DNA from: JBGSUZ01 sp963677505
Lineage (GTDB): Bacteria; Bacillota; Clostridia; Peptostreptococcales; Acidaminobacteraceae
DNA length: 64,000 nucleotides
Reading direction: 5' to 3'
Assembly: GCA_963677505.2 (NCBI GenBank)
Contig: CAXXWB010000042.1
Span: 9,908-73,907 of the forward strand
A model generated the notes under the pieces. That model had not been told where the DNA came from. It worked only from the letters and a program-made list of their open reading frames with translations, and did not search any database. Both the position numbers and the translations under genes were made by a program. Position 1 is the first letter of the stretch; the number at the start of each line of letters is the position of its first letter. Below, piece by piece: positions 8,906-16,468 of the stretch.

Positions 8906-10252
8906 ATGGATACTGTACAGAGTCGTCAAACTATACTATCTGAAAGTCTTTGGAAGGCAGTTATTACACTGGGTTTGCCAGTTATGGCGACCAATTTTAT
9001 TCAGACCATCTACAATTTGGTAGATACTTTTTTCATCGGCAAACTTGGAACCAGCCAAGTGGCCAGCGTCCAATTGTCTTGGCCTGTTAATTATGTACTC
9101 CTTTCTCTTGGTGCAGGCCTATCTATAGCCACAACTTCTATGATTGCCCAATATACTGGTGCAGGTCATCATGAAAAAGCAAAAAAAGCGGCTGCTCAAA
9201 TTTTAGTCGTTAATCTATTTTTATCCATTGCCGTTGCCGCAGTTACCATACCATTTTTAAGACAAATTGTGTCTATGCTTGGGGTCAGCGGTGAGCTTTC
9301 TGAACACACCTATAATTATTTGCTGGTCAACTTAATTGGATTGCCAACTGTATTTCTTATGTTTGCTTACAACGGCATAAAGAATGGTAGTGGCGATACG
9401 GTAAGCCCTATGCTTCTCAATACCGCTGGCGTATTTTTAACCATTATTTTAGATCCTATTTTTATATTTAAATTAGATATGGGCGTTGCTGGAGGGGCTT
9501 GGGCTATGGTAGCTTCAAGAGGTATCTTCTCCACCTATGCTATCATCAAAATGTTTATTAAACCCTCTCAACTTCAGCTTTCATTGTCTGATTTAAAGCC
9601 CGACATTCCATTTATAAAAGACGTCTTCAAAATTGCTATTCCGTCTTCTATAGGACAATCCATGGAGGCCTTTGGGTTTTTAGTCATGAATCTCTTCATC
9701 GTGGATTTAGGTGAAGCTACCCTTACCGCCTTTTCTATTGGCAATCGGGTCAACGGTTTGGTATTAATGCCTGCAATGGGCATTGGGGCTGCTTTAGCTA
9801 CCATTGTAGGTCAAAACTTAGGGGCCAATCAGCTGTCGCGGGCTAAAGAAGCGGTAAAAATCAGCTCCATTCTTTCAACCATCATTCTCATATTGGGCGG
9901 CATCCCCATGATTATATGGGCAACACCCATTATAAGTGCTTTCACAAAAGATCCTAATGTCATCAGTCAAGGTGCCTACTACTTGATTTTGATTACAATT
10001 TCCATACCTTTGATGGGTTTCTTTAATGTCTTTGTTGGTACCTTTCAGGGTGCTGGTCATACTACAATGGTCATGTTCATGCAAATGGGCAGGCTTTGGG
10101 GACTAAGAATTCCACTCATCATTATTTTGATGAAAATAATGCCAGGGAATCCATCATCTATCTGGTACAGCATGATTCTAAGCAACTTCATAACTTGTAT
10201 TATTGGTTACTTATTGTACAAATCAAAAAAATGGGAAAAAAGGCTTGTCTAA
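8906..10252 (+). CDS. MATE family multidrug/Na+ exporter
   Basis: 448 residues with twelve predicted membrane helices arranged as two six-helix halves, as in the MATE (NorM/DinF-like) family of cation-coupled exporters. The opening LWKAVITLGLPVMATNFIQTIYNLVDTFFIG and the later GIGAALATIVGQNLGA segments are typical. The start was chosen at ATG 8906 because GGAGG lies about 6 nt upstream; a TTG at 8894 overlaps that site. Substrate cannot be inferred. A TATACT -10 box is visible near 8874 but no good -35. Confidence 0.93.
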   Translation: MDTVQSRQTILSESLWKAVITLGLPVMATNFIQTIYNLVDTFFIGKLGTSQVASVQLSWPVNYVLLSLGAGLSIATTSMIAQYTGAGHHEKAKKAAAQILVVNLFLSIAVAAVTIPFLRQIVSMLGVSGELSEHTYNYLLVNLIGLPTVFLMFAYNGIKNGSGDTVSPMLLNTAGVFLTIILDPIFIFKLDMGVAGGAWAMVASRGIFSTYAIIKMFIKPSQLQLSLSDLKPDIPFIKDVFKIAIPSSIGQSMEAFGFLVMNLFIVDLGEATLTAFSIGNRVNGLVLMPAMGIGAALATIVGQNLGANQLSRAKEAVKISSILSTIILILGGIPMIIWATPIISAFTKDPNVISQGAYYLILITISIPLMGFFNVFVGTFQGAGHTTMVMFMQMGRLWGLRIPLIIILMKIMPGNPSSIWYSMILSNFITCIIGYLLYKSKKWEKRLV

Positions 10253-10349
10253 TTATTCAGAATATGATACTGTTTTAAATGTATTATAGGTATTTATTGT
10301 AAAACTACCCAAGAGACTAGTTCTCAGCTTTTGAAAGGAGCGATTTATT

Positions 10350-10385
10350 ATGAAAACATTATTATTGGTAGGTGCAAACAACTAA
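10350..10385 (+). other. 11-codon micro-ORF with a strong ribosome binding site
   Basis: GAAAGGAG lies about 9 nt before an ATG that opens the peptide MKTLLLVGANN and then a stop. The residues resemble the first strand and glycine loop of a Rossmann-fold protein, so this could be the decayed 5' end of an oxidoreductase gene. Alternatively it is a leader peptide, since an intrinsic terminator follows at 10429 and rsgA begins after it. No further coding sequence in any frame follows the stop. Confidence 0.35.
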
Positions 10386-10428
10386 TTTCATTTTCCCTTT
10401 CGAAGCAACTAAAATAAACGGTTTATAC

Positions 10429-10461
10429 AAACACGCTTTATTTATGAGGCGTGTTTTTTTT
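10429..10461 (+). terminator. Intrinsic terminator between the micro-ORF and rsgA
   Basis: AAACACGC and GCGTGTTT form an 8-bp stem around a 12-nt loop, followed by a run of T. It lies about 43 bp before the chosen rsgA start, so it is either the terminator of the preceding transcript or a leader attenuator of rsgA. Confidence 0.8.
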
Positions 10462-10504
10462 CGCCCAAAATCAAGTTGCTTCCATACCTTTGGAGGTCAT
10501 CGAT

Positions 10505-11587
10505 TTGACAAATTTAGAAAACATGAATCCACTTAATAGCTACGGCTTTAACCAAGAACACTTAGCGCACATGACACAGTTAGATAAAGCCTCTCAGCTT
10601 CGTCCCGCCCGTGTCCTTTCACGAAACAGAAACATCTATCACTTAATTACCGAAAAAGGTCCTGTAACGGGAACCCTCAGCGGTAAATATCAGTACGAAA
10701 ATGAACTCTCTTTCTACCCCGTTGTAGGCGACTGGGTTCTAGTAGAAATAAAAGAGCAACTTGCTGTTATTCAAGGATTGTTCCCCAGAAAAGGAAAGTT
10801 TTCTAGAAAAGAAGCAGGACAAATAACCAACGAGCAAGTACTGGCAGCCAATGTAGACTTAATTTTTATCGTTACAGGTTTGGATTCTAATTTCAATCTT
10901 TCCAGAATTCAAAGATACAGAACTGTAGCTCTAGAGGGGGGTGCTCAACCTGTTTTAATCCTCAACAAAGCCGATTTGTGCGACGATTTAGAAGAAAAGC
11001 TTGAAGCGGTTAGAAGTATTGCCCCCGAAGACCCCATTCACGGTGTAAGCACTTGGACTGGAGAAGGTTTGGAAGCCTTAAAAGACTATTTAACAGAGGG
11101 GAAAACAGTGGCATTTTTCGGCTCCTCAGGTGTCGGTAAGTCCAGTTTAACCAATGCCCTACTTCAAGAGTCTGTTATGGCGACCAGTTCTGTAAGCGCC
11201 TCACACGGTAAAGGCAGACATACGACCACAACAGCGGAACTCATTTTACTGCCTTCTGGCGGTTGTCTCATCGACACACCCGGCATACGAGAAATTCAAA
11301 TTTGGTGTCATGAAGACGCAGTTGATACTGGCTTCGAAGATATTGCCACTCTAGCTGCCTCATGTCAATTTGATAATTGTAAGCATCAGTCAGAACCTGG
11401 TTGCGCGGTAAAAATAGCTTTAAAGATTGGCACCCTGTCTGAACGCCACTACACCAATTATCAAAACCTGAAGCGAGAGGCCATCTTTATTGAAGCCAAG
11501 CAGCGTCAAAAAGATAGGTTAAGCAGTAGACCTGAAAAGAAAAAGAAACCTCGTCAGAAAAATTACGCTGCTGATTTGGATTTATAA
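10505..11587 (+). CDS. rsgA: Ribosome small subunit-dependent GTPase RsgA
   Basis: A circularly permuted GTPase that helps mature the 30S subunit. The motif order is the permuted one: G4 (LNKADL), then the P loop (GSSGVGKSSL), then G3 (DTPGIRE). An N-terminal OB-fold precedes and a zinc motif follows (CQFDNCKHQSEPGC, giving C-x5-C... with H and C ligands). The tail is basic, as expected for an rRNA-binding protein. The open frame extends upstream to 10451 but that start lies inside a terminator; TTG at 10505 has GGAGG 8 nt upstream and gives a 360-residue protein of normal length. Confidence 0.95.
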   Translation: MTNLENMNPLNSYGFNQEHLAHMTQLDKASQLRPARVLSRNRNIYHLITEKGPVTGTLSGKYQYENELSFYPVVGDWVLVEIKEQLAVIQGLFPRKGKFSRKEAGQITNEQVLAANVDLIFIVTGLDSNFNLSRIQRYRTVALEGGAQPVLILNKADLCDDLEEKLEAVRSIAPEDPIHGVSTWTGEGLEALKDYLTEGKTVAFFGSSGVGKSSLTNALLQESVMATSSVSASHGKGRHTTTTAELILLPSGGCLIDTPGIREIQIWCHEDAVDTGFEDIATLAASCQFDNCKHQSEPGCAVKIALKIGTLSERHYTNYQNLKREAIFIEAKQRQKDRLSSRPEKKKKPRQKNYAADLDL

Positions 11588-11627
11588 CTGCTATAGGCGA
11601 TCTTAATATTTAAAAATCTAAGATGCT

Positions 11628-11679
11628 AAAAAAGGTTGTCCTTATTAAGTTTGAGCTTAATAAGAGACAACCTTTTTAT
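11628..11679. terminator. Bidirectional terminator between rsgA and the ABC transporter
   Basis: AAAAAGGTTGTC and GACAACCTTTTT form the outer stem and TTATTAAG/CTTAATAA an inner one. A-rich and T-rich flanks allow it to serve both convergent transcripts. Confidence 0.85.
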
Positions 11680-11686
11680 ATCATTT

Positions 11687-12409
11687 CTACAATACTTTTG
11701 ATAAGAACAGCTTGGTTCGTTCTTCCTCAGGTGCATCAAACAAGAGTTCTGGCGCTCGATCTTCCACAATTCTGCCTTCATCCATAAAGATAACTCGGTC
11801 CGCCACTTCTTTTGCAAAACCCATTTCATGGGTGACAATAATCATGTCCATGCCTTCAAAGGCAAGGGTTTTCATTAAATCCAAAACCTCTTTTACCATT
11901 TCTGGATCTAAAGCTGATGTGGGTTCGTCAAAGAGCATCCACTCAGGTTCCATCGCTAAGGCTCGAGCAATGGCTATACGTTGCTTTTGTCCACCTGAAA
12001 GCTGATTTGGATATACATTGGCTTTATCAGAAAGGCCTACTTTTTCAAGCAATTTTAGGGCTCTTTCTTTGACCACTGTCGGGTTCTCTTTTTTTACTAA
12101 AATCGGCGCTAAGGTCAAGTTCTCTAAAACAGATTTGTGAGGAAATAAATTAAAGGATTGAAAAACAAAACCCATTTTCTGTCTTGTATGGTCTAAAGAT
12201 TTTTCAGTTTTTCCTAAGGTTTCACCTTCTACTGTAATTTCGCCGTTGGTGGGCTTTTCAAGTCCATTAAGACATCTAAGCAGAGTGCTTTTTCCAGAAC
12301 CACTAGGGCCAATAATAACAGTGACTTGCCCCTTTACAAAATTAATGTTCAAGTCCTTCAGGACTTCTAATTTTCCAAAATGTTTATCTAAATGTTTAAC
12401 ATCAATCAC
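11687..12409 (-). CDS. Polar amino acid ABC transporter, ATP-binding protein (GlnQ-like)
   Basis: 240 residues with Walker A GPSGSGKST (34-42), the Q-loop in VFQSFNLFPH, the signature LSGGQKQR, Walker B MLFDEPTSALD and the switch histidine in IVTHEM. The pattern NLFPHKSVLENL is typical of the PAAT subfamily that drives import of glutamine, cystine, arginine and related amino acids. It overlaps the permease gene by 8 bp. No solute-binding protein gene is adjacent, so the pair must use one encoded elsewhere or a previously linked gene has been lost. Confidence 0.94.
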   Translation of the reverse strand: MIDVKHLDKHFGKLEVLKDLNINFVKGQVTVIIGPSGSGKSTLLRCLNGLEKPTNGEITVEGETLGKTEKSLDHTRQKMGFVFQSFNLFPHKSVLENLTLAPILVKKENPTVVKERALKLLEKVGLSDKANVYPNQLSGGQKQRIAIARALAMEPEWMLFDEPTSALDPEMVKEVLDLMKTLAFEGMDMIIVTHEMGFAKEVADRVIFMDEGRIVEDRAPELLFDAPEEERTKLFLSKVL

Positions 12410-13040
12410 TGACTTTCAATCTCCCTTCTAGTTGCTGTAATACCTTTGAAAGGCTGTAAGTTAATACGAAGTAAATGGCACCTACCACAATAAGTGGCTC
12501 AAACGGTTTAAAGGTAATGCCCCTGACCGTATCTGCGTTGTACATTAAGTCGTGTACACCAATGACCGAAACAATGGCCGATTCTTTAATAAGCACAACA
12601 AATTCATTGCCCAGTGCTGGTAGTATGTTCTTAAATGCTTGAGGCATCACAACACTATGCATAGTTTGATGAGCGGACATACCTAAGCTTCTTGCAGCTT
12701 CCCATTGACCTTTGTCCACTGCTTCAATCCCAGCTCTTATAATTTCAGAAATGTAAGCTGCACTATTGAGCGACATGGCCAAAACAGCTGCTACCATCAT
12801 CGGAATATTTTGAATGCCATAATATACAATGTAGAGTTGCAAAATAAGAGGTGTTCCTCTGACAACTGCCACATAGGCATCTCCAATTTTACCAAGAGCC
12901 TTTATCCGATTGCGTCTTAACAGGGTTAAAGCTATCCCTAAAACGAGACCGAAGAATACTGAAACCAAGGATAATCCAATGGTATACATTGTCCCGTTAA
13001 TAAAATATTGTCCATAAGTTTTCAAAAATTCAAAATTCAT
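12402..13040 (-). CDS. Polar amino acid ABC transporter, permease protein
   Basis: 212 residues with about five membrane helices. The N-terminal segment YFINGTMYTIGLSLVSVFFG and the cytoplasmic coupling loop EAARSLGMSAHQTMHSVVMPQA (the EAA motif) identify the HisM/GlnP permease family. RGTPLILQLY is another family hallmark. It is the first gene of a two-gene operon and overlaps the ATPase gene. Substrate is unknown because the binding protein is not here. Confidence 0.94.
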   Translation of the reverse strand: MNFEFLKTYGQYFINGTMYTIGLSLVSVFFGLVLGIALTLLRRNRIKALGKIGDAYVAVVRGTPLILQLYIVYYGIQNIPMMVAAVLAMSLNSAAYISEIIRAGIEAVDKGQWEAARSLGMSAHQTMHSVVMPQAFKNILPALGNEFVVLIKESAIVSVIGVHDLMYNADTVRGITFKPFEPLIVVGAIYFVLTYSLSKVLQQLEGRLKVSD

Positions 13041-13230
13041 CTTCTGTCCTTAAGCAAACCCATTCAAACCTTGTGATTTGAGTGTTTGCACCTTTCTTAT
13101 CATTTTACTTGATTTATTATACAAACAATTGCATAATTAGTCAACCTTCAAATGACAACTCTTTTCTCTTTTTGATGACATCTACTCCGTATTGGGTATA
13201 AATAGAAGAGGAACAATGGGAGGTGAGCTC

Positions 13231-13467
13231 ATGAAAATTGATATTTTAAATGAAATCATCGAGTTAAAAGCCCGACAAAAGCAGTTGGAAGAAGAACTCA
13301 ACCAATTGAAAGGCAAACTGAGAGAAGAAGAACATCTTTTCGTTAGAATGCACCAAGAAGAACTGTCAAGGCAGATAGCAGAAAGCTGGAATCCTGAGCA
13401 TGAAGGCCCTATTGTGAGAGAAGAAGAAGAGGTTCGACTTCATGAACGAGAGAAGATTTATAACTAA
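13231..13467 (+). CDS. Small coiled-coil protein, 78 aa
   Basis: No family recognised. Residues 1-50 form an obvious coiled coil rich in Glu, Lys, Leu and Gln (heptad-like KARQKQLEEELNQLKGKL); the C-terminal third is acidic. The ATG at 13231 is preceded by GGGAGGTGAG, a near-perfect ribosome binding site, and was preferred over an upstream in-frame start at 13192. It lies 73 bp before the pentapeptide-repeat gene in the same direction. Confidence 0.65.
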   Translation: MKIDILNEIIELKARQKQLEEELNQLKGKLREEEHLFVRMHQEELSRQIAESWNPEHEGPIVREEEEVRLHEREKIYN

Positions 13468-13540
13468 ATATCCCGTGTGTCGTTGAAGAACGTGGTACAA
13501 TAGTAAGGTACTTAATATGTAGCTATAAGGAGAACTACCC

Positions 13541-14149
13541 ATGCTCAATTTGAAAAATACTGAAAAGAAAAACAAAAACTTTATGTACCAAAACCTTCAA
13601 CGTAGCAAATGCTTTAACACTAATTTTTCCAATTCGAATTTTGACTGCGCCTGCTTCAGAGGAGCACATATGAAAGCTTGTTCCTTTGACAACTGTACTT
13701 TCAACCGCGCAGAATTTATAGGCAGTAATTTGAAAGAAAGTCGATTTAGAGGGGCTCACTTTGAAAATGCGGTCTTTGAAGGTTCTAAAATAGAAGACGT
13801 TGATTTTAAAGGGGCTACATTTAAAAACACTTACTTTGTTGGAACCCCTGTAACTCAAGCACTTAATTTAGATATAAATAGCCCTGAAATCCGTATATTC
13901 GATGAAATGCCTGTCCTTGAACTTAGCCCTACCCTTCAAATTGCCATCGAAAAACTCATGGTCAATAAATTTGTAAAGGCCTCTCGAGTATTAGATACCA
14001 AGGATAAGAAAATGAATACCATCAGCGTGATGATCCTCTTGGAACAATTTGGTGAAGAGCAGCTTATTGAGCGCATGGAACTTTTAGAGGCGCAAATTGA
14101 CAGAGATTTTTATACACTCAGTTATTTGATTAAGATGATGGAGAAGTAA
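13541..14149 (+). CDS. Pentapeptide-repeat protein
   Basis: 202 residues. From about residue 20 to 105 the sequence follows the A(D/N)LXX-like five-residue periodicity with Phe or Leu at the centre (for example NTNFSNSNFDCACFRGAH), which folds as a right-handed quadrilateral beta helix. The C-terminal 90 residues are helical and unrelated to the repeat. Some members protect DNA gyrase from quinolones, but most have no known role, and nothing here identifies a target. A terminator follows the stop codon. Confidence 0.85.
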   Translation: MLNLKNTEKKNKNFMYQNLQRSKCFNTNFSNSNFDCACFRGAHMKACSFDNCTFNRAEFIGSNLKESRFRGAHFENAVFEGSKIEDVDFKGATFKNTYFVGTPVTQALNLDINSPEIRIFDEMPVLELSPTLQIAIEKLMVNKFVKASRVLDTKDKKMNTISVMILLEQFGEEQLIERMELLEAQIDRDFYTLSYLIKMMEK

Positions 14150-14171
14150 TCAAATAACTCTTCTACTAAAG

Positions 14172-14202
14172 AAGCTCGGCGAGATTATTGCCGAGCTTTT
14201 TT
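14172..14202 (+). terminator. Intrinsic terminator after the pentapeptide-repeat gene
   Basis: AAGCTCGGC and GCCGAGCTT form a 9-bp stem with a 9-nt loop, followed by six T residues. Confidence 0.92.
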
Positions 14203-14316
14203 ATGCTCATATAATGATTTTCAGCTCAAATATGGATCAGTTTCTTATTAATTCTTTATAAAACTTCAACCTAGAAGTTTGTTAATACTTTACTTCAATT
14301 AATTACTATGATACCT

Positions 14317-14352
14317 TATAAATGTAAAAAAATTAATTAATTTACATTTATA
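14317..14352. repeat. Palindrome upstream of the secreted-protein cassette
   Basis: TATAAATGTAAA and TTTACATTTATA are perfect 12-bp arms around a 12-bp AT-only centre that includes TTAATTAA. It lies about 85 bp before the cassette's first start codon, in a very AT-rich leader. The symmetry and location suggest an operator for a dimeric regulator overlapping the promoter. Confidence 0.55.
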
Positions 14353-14436
14353 AAATTAAAATGATTGCCTAGGAGGCAAGGCGTTTGTAATTAAACTATC
14401 CATAGGATTAATAAACTTATAAACGGAGATCAATTC

Positions 14437-15099
14437 ATGAATAACTCAAATCACAAGAAAATTATATCATTGGTATTAGCATCGTCATTATTAACTTCAG
14501 CAGGGTCAACAAGCTTTGCTGCTAGTAGTCAACTTTTTGGAAATTCAAGGAATTCTAACCATGGAACAAACAATACTACTAATTTATCCGATAAAATAGT
14601 TATTGATAGAATAACGCCATATGTTCGTATAGATAAAAACACAAAACTTTATAAGCTTTCAAATAATGCGTACAAGATACTCAGTTCTTCGGATATTAAA
14701 TTTGCTCAAAAATCAATTTCCGAAACAAATAAAATTATTGCAACTGTATTAGTAGATCAGAGCGTTCAGTCTGTAATTACAAAAAATAATACATTGAGCG
14801 TTACTCCGAAAAATAGCTCAACAACCCGAGGCGATGTTTCTTTAAAGTCGATAAATTTACAAAAACTTGGGATTTTGAGCTATTCTGGTGGGGCCGGACT
14901 AACTTCACTTCTTGTAAAAGCAGGGGTAAGTGGTGGTCTTGCAGGCGTTATTGGAGCTGCGGCCGGCATCTATGCAGTATTTGTTTATGAGAGCATACTA
15001 GCTAATGATATAGGACAAGGGACATATGTAGATATCTCCTACGGATCGACAACTGGGCCTATGTTTTATCAACACCCTAACATTTACTCGGTTAGATAA
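14437..15099 (+). CDS. Secreted protein with Gly/Ala-rich hydrophobic segment
   Basis: No family recognised. 220 residues with a clear signal peptide (KKIISLVLASSLL... ending near SFA/AS, about residue 29), a polar Asn/Ser/Lys-rich central part and, near the C-terminus, a 40-residue hydrophobic Gly/Ala-rich stretch (about 148-190, for example GGLAGVIGAAAGIYAVFVYE) followed by a polar tail rich in Tyr and Gly. There are no cysteines, so any mature peptide would lack disulfides. The stop codon directly abuts the next start codon, so translation of the two genes is coupled. Local AT content is higher than in neighbours, suggesting transfer. A bacteriocin-like precursor is one possibility but is not proven. 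Confidence 0.7.
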   Translation: MNNSNHKKIISLVLASSLLTSAGSTSFAASSQLFGNSRNSNHGTNNTTNLSDKIVIDRITPYVRIDKNTKLYKLSNNAYKILSSSDIKFAQKSISETNKIIATVLVDQSVQSVITKNNTLSVTPKNSSTTRGDVSLKSINLQKLGILSYSGGAGLTSLLVKAGVSGGLAGVIGAAAGIYAVFVYESILANDIGQGTYVDISYGSTTGPMFYQHPNIYSVR

Positions 15100-15372
15100 A
15101 TGAATACTAATCCATTTTTGTCAAATAAAAAAAACATTGCAAATATAATTACATTATTATTAATAGCTGTATCTATAGGCATTGGATTCTATTTAGATTC
15201 TGCCAAACCTCCAAAAGAAACCGTGATGATTATTGCATTAACATCCAACTTAGTACTTCTATCAACCCTTTATATAGGTCATATAAAAAATATAAGACCT
15301 TCTACTTTTTCAGGATTGTTTGTATGGATTACGCTAAATGTTATTTTTATCAGAGAGATTTTTCTAAAATAG
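15100..15372 (+). CDS. Small three-helix membrane protein paired with the secreted protein
   Basis: 90 residues containing three hydrophobic segments (about 13-32, 42-60, 67-86) linked by short charged loops. I do not recognise a family. It starts at the base after the stop codon of the secreted-protein gene without its own obvious ribosome binding site, indicating translational coupling. Small multi-helix membrane proteins encoded directly after a secreted hydrophobic peptide are often immunity proteins; here this is inference from arrangement only. A terminator follows. Confidence 0.7.
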   Translation: MNTNPFLSNKKNIANIITLLLIAVSIGIGFYLDSAKPPKETVMIIALTSNLVLLSTLYIGHIKNIRPSTFSGLFVWITLNVIFIREIFLK

Positions 15373-15373
15373 A

Positions 15374-15424
15374 CAGAGCTTTTTCTCCTATATTTTTGAT
15401 GGGAGGAAAAGCTCTTTATTTTGT
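15374..15424 (+). terminator. Intrinsic terminator after the cassette
   Basis: AGAGCTTTTTCTCC and GGAGGAAAAGCTCT form a long nearly perfect stem, followed by TTATTTTG. It closes the two-gene transcript. Confidence 0.85.
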
Positions 15425-15473
15425 AGTACACTAAATTTTGATTAAAATTGTACCCACCCCGAGTATAAAGGCC

Positions 15474-16349
15474 TTAAATATTCCCACTCATAGTCCGTTC
15501 TAACCTTTCCACAATTCGAGAACACTTGAACCTCTCCTCCTCCCACTCAGTATGATCTCCCATTCGCTCTAAGAGTTTCCGACACTCTTCTAAATAGCTC
15601 CTTTCAGCCAGTGGCATCAACTTAGGGTAATTTTGTTTCAAAAAAGCCAACAAATCCTCATTGACCTTAAAAAGGCTAAAATTATCTTTGCAAAGTGTGC
15701 GCCGCATAACGCTGTCCTCTCGAATATAGTAACGGTACAAAGGCGCATCTAAATAGACAATTGACTTGGCTTGGTGAAAAATCTTATAAGTTGTTCCCTT
15801 ATCCTCATAGAGAATACCCTCTGGATAGCGAATTTGGTCAAAGAGTTGGCTTTTATACACCTTGTTGCAAGGTGAGTACCGCATTTTATCTGGCTCAAAG
15901 GTCATAGAAATCCCTTCTTCTGATGTATAAACATTCACTTTCGACAAATCTTTTTTTATGTGAATTTTCAAACTCTCACGGTCTTCTATTTTTACGAAGC
16001 CACAAGAGGCTACATCGGCATCATAGGTATCTAGAAGCTTAATTAAAACCTCATAAAAATCAGGTTCAATCCAGTCGTCTCCATCTAAGAACCCTATATA
16101 CACACCTTTGGCAGCGTCTAGTCCTCTATTTCTAGCAGCGGCCGTGCCCCTGTTCTCAGTGTGTATTAGTCGAATTCGGTTATCCTTTTCTAAATAAGAT
16201 TGGCAAATCTCCCAAGATTCGTCCGTCCCTCCATCCACAACTAAAATCAGCTCAAAATCTTCATAAGTCTGAGCTAAGATTGCCTCTATGCTATCCCCTA
16301 TATAGGGCGCCATGTTATATACGGTAATGATGACTGACAGCTTTGCCAT
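15474..16349 (-). CDS. Family 2 glycosyltransferase
   Basis: 291 residues with the GT-A fold opening KLSVIITVYNMAPYIGDSIEAI, the nucleotide-binding acidic site VVDGGTDES and the metal-binding DGDDWI motif. Such enzymes transfer a sugar from a nucleotide donor to cell-surface glycans, teichoic acids or lipids. The acceptor is not predictable. The gene is divergent from the GT4 glycosyltransferase gene at 16469, with about 120 bp between starts. Confidence 0.92.
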   Translation of the reverse strand: MAKLSVIITVYNMAPYIGDSIEAILAQTYEDFELILVVDGGTDESWEICQSYLEKDNRIRLIHTENRGTAAARNRGLDAAKGVYIGFLDGDDWIEPDFYEVLIKLLDTYDADVASCGFVKIEDRESLKIHIKKDLSKVNVYTSEEGISMTFEPDKMRYSPCNKVYKSQLFDQIRYPEGILYEDKGTTYKIFHQAKSIVYLDAPLYRYYIREDSVMRRTLCKDNFSLFKVNEDLLAFLKQNYPKLMPLAERSYLEECRKLLERMGDHTEWEEERFKCSRIVERLERTMSGNI

Positions 16350-16468
16350 GGTCTTATTCCTCTCTGTTTATTTTATTTCAATGCGATTTTCACTTGCCTT
16401 ACAGGAAATACATTTACTACCGAATCTAAAATTGGGTAAAATAAAGATATCCTTGGAGGTGCTATTTT

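Noticed and set aside
10451..10504. Longer rsgA start at GTG 10451
   Set aside because: The codon lies in the terminator stem and T run and lacks a ribosome binding site; TTG 10505 has an ideal one.
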